Below, piece after piece: positions 5,234-5,300 of a DNA stretch of 5,300 nucleotides. The notes beneath the pieces were generated by a model that had not been told where the DNA came from, made no database searches, and saw nothing but the letters and a program-made list of their open reading frames with translations. Location of the stretch: assembly GCA_937900755.1 (NCBI GenBank), contig CALCDN010000231.1, positions 1 to 5,300 of the forward strand, read 5' to 3'. Both the position numbers and the translations under genes were made by a program. Position 1 is the stretch's first letter. Each line of letters starts with the position of its first letter. This DNA is from an uncultured Acetobacter sp. GTDB lineage: Bacteria > Pseudomonadota > Alphaproteobacteria > Acetobacterales > Acetobacteraceae.

Positions 5234-5300
5234 GGGGTATCCGGTGTGGTGGCGGTGGGTTCTGGCGGGGTGCCACGGGCTGGTCGCAGCCCCGCGGGCG
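5230..5300 (-). CDS. Possible C-terminal tail of the gene upstream of hisI (partial)
   Basis: One reverse frame is open from the window edge and ends in TGA at 5232-5230, overlapping the hisI ATG as ATGA. The 22 visible residues are proline/threonine-rich (ending PEPTATTPDTP) and match nothing I recognise. The overlap arrangement supports a real gene end. Against it, the hisI frame itself is also open here with a higher share of G/C third positions, so composition does not decide. folE often sits beside hisI in alphaproteobacteria, but nothing visible identifies it here. Confidence 0.25.
   Translation of the reverse strand, partial: PAGLRPARGTPPEPTATTPDTP

Overview
The window looks like a GC-rich alphaproteobacterial chromosome, most likely Acetobacteraceae (the acetic acid bacteria such as Komagataeibacter, Gluconacetobacter or Acetobacter). 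This rests on codon use that strongly favours G or C in third position, on the flavour of the LpxB and HisI proteins, and on a squalene/phytoene-synthase-like protein of the alphaproteobacterial and mitochondrial type. The genus is an inference from familiarity, not from a search.

Layout, left to right. (1) Positions 1-214 hold the possible tail of an upstream gene (stop at 134-136), a very GC-rich palindromic block, and a candidate 23-codon leader ORF (147-218). The leader has a good Shine-Dalgarno sequence, and its TGA overlaps the next ATG. (2) 215-985 (+) encodes a squalene/phytoene-synthase-fold protein without the aspartate-rich catalytic motifs, resembling the complex I assembly factor NDUFAF6. 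(3) 988-1011 is a near-perfect stem-loop that fills the gap between two convergent stop codons. (4) 1012-1887 (-) encodes an NAD(P)-dependent beta-hydroxyacid dehydrogenase of the 3-hydroxyisobutyrate dehydrogenase family. (5) 1994-3433 (-) encodes a SulP-family anion transporter with a C-terminal STAS domain, upstream of the dehydrogenase on the same strand. (6) 3434-3614 is a divergent intergenic region with weak promoter candidates and a perfect 7-bp inverted repeat. (7) 3615-4805 (+) is lpxB. (8) 4802-5233 (-) is hisI, overlapping lpxB tail to tail by 4 bases. (9) 5230-5300 (-) may carry the end of a gene just upstream of hisI, overlapping it as ATGA.

The genes do not form one pathway. 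LpxB makes the lipid A disaccharide at the inner membrane, HisI performs one histidine biosynthesis step in the cytosol, SulP moves an inorganic or organic anion, and the dehydrogenase acts on an unidentified hydroxyacid. Two strand switches are convergent (985/1012 and 4805/4802) and one is divergent (3433/3615). I see no mobile element, CRISPR array, tRNA, rRNA or defence system. This is mostly ordinary housekeeping DNA. The points worth a second look are small: the coupled leader ORF, a C9 tract between two in-frame start codons, the fitted bidirectional stem-loop, the operator-like repeat in the divergent region, and the non-catalytic synthase homologue.
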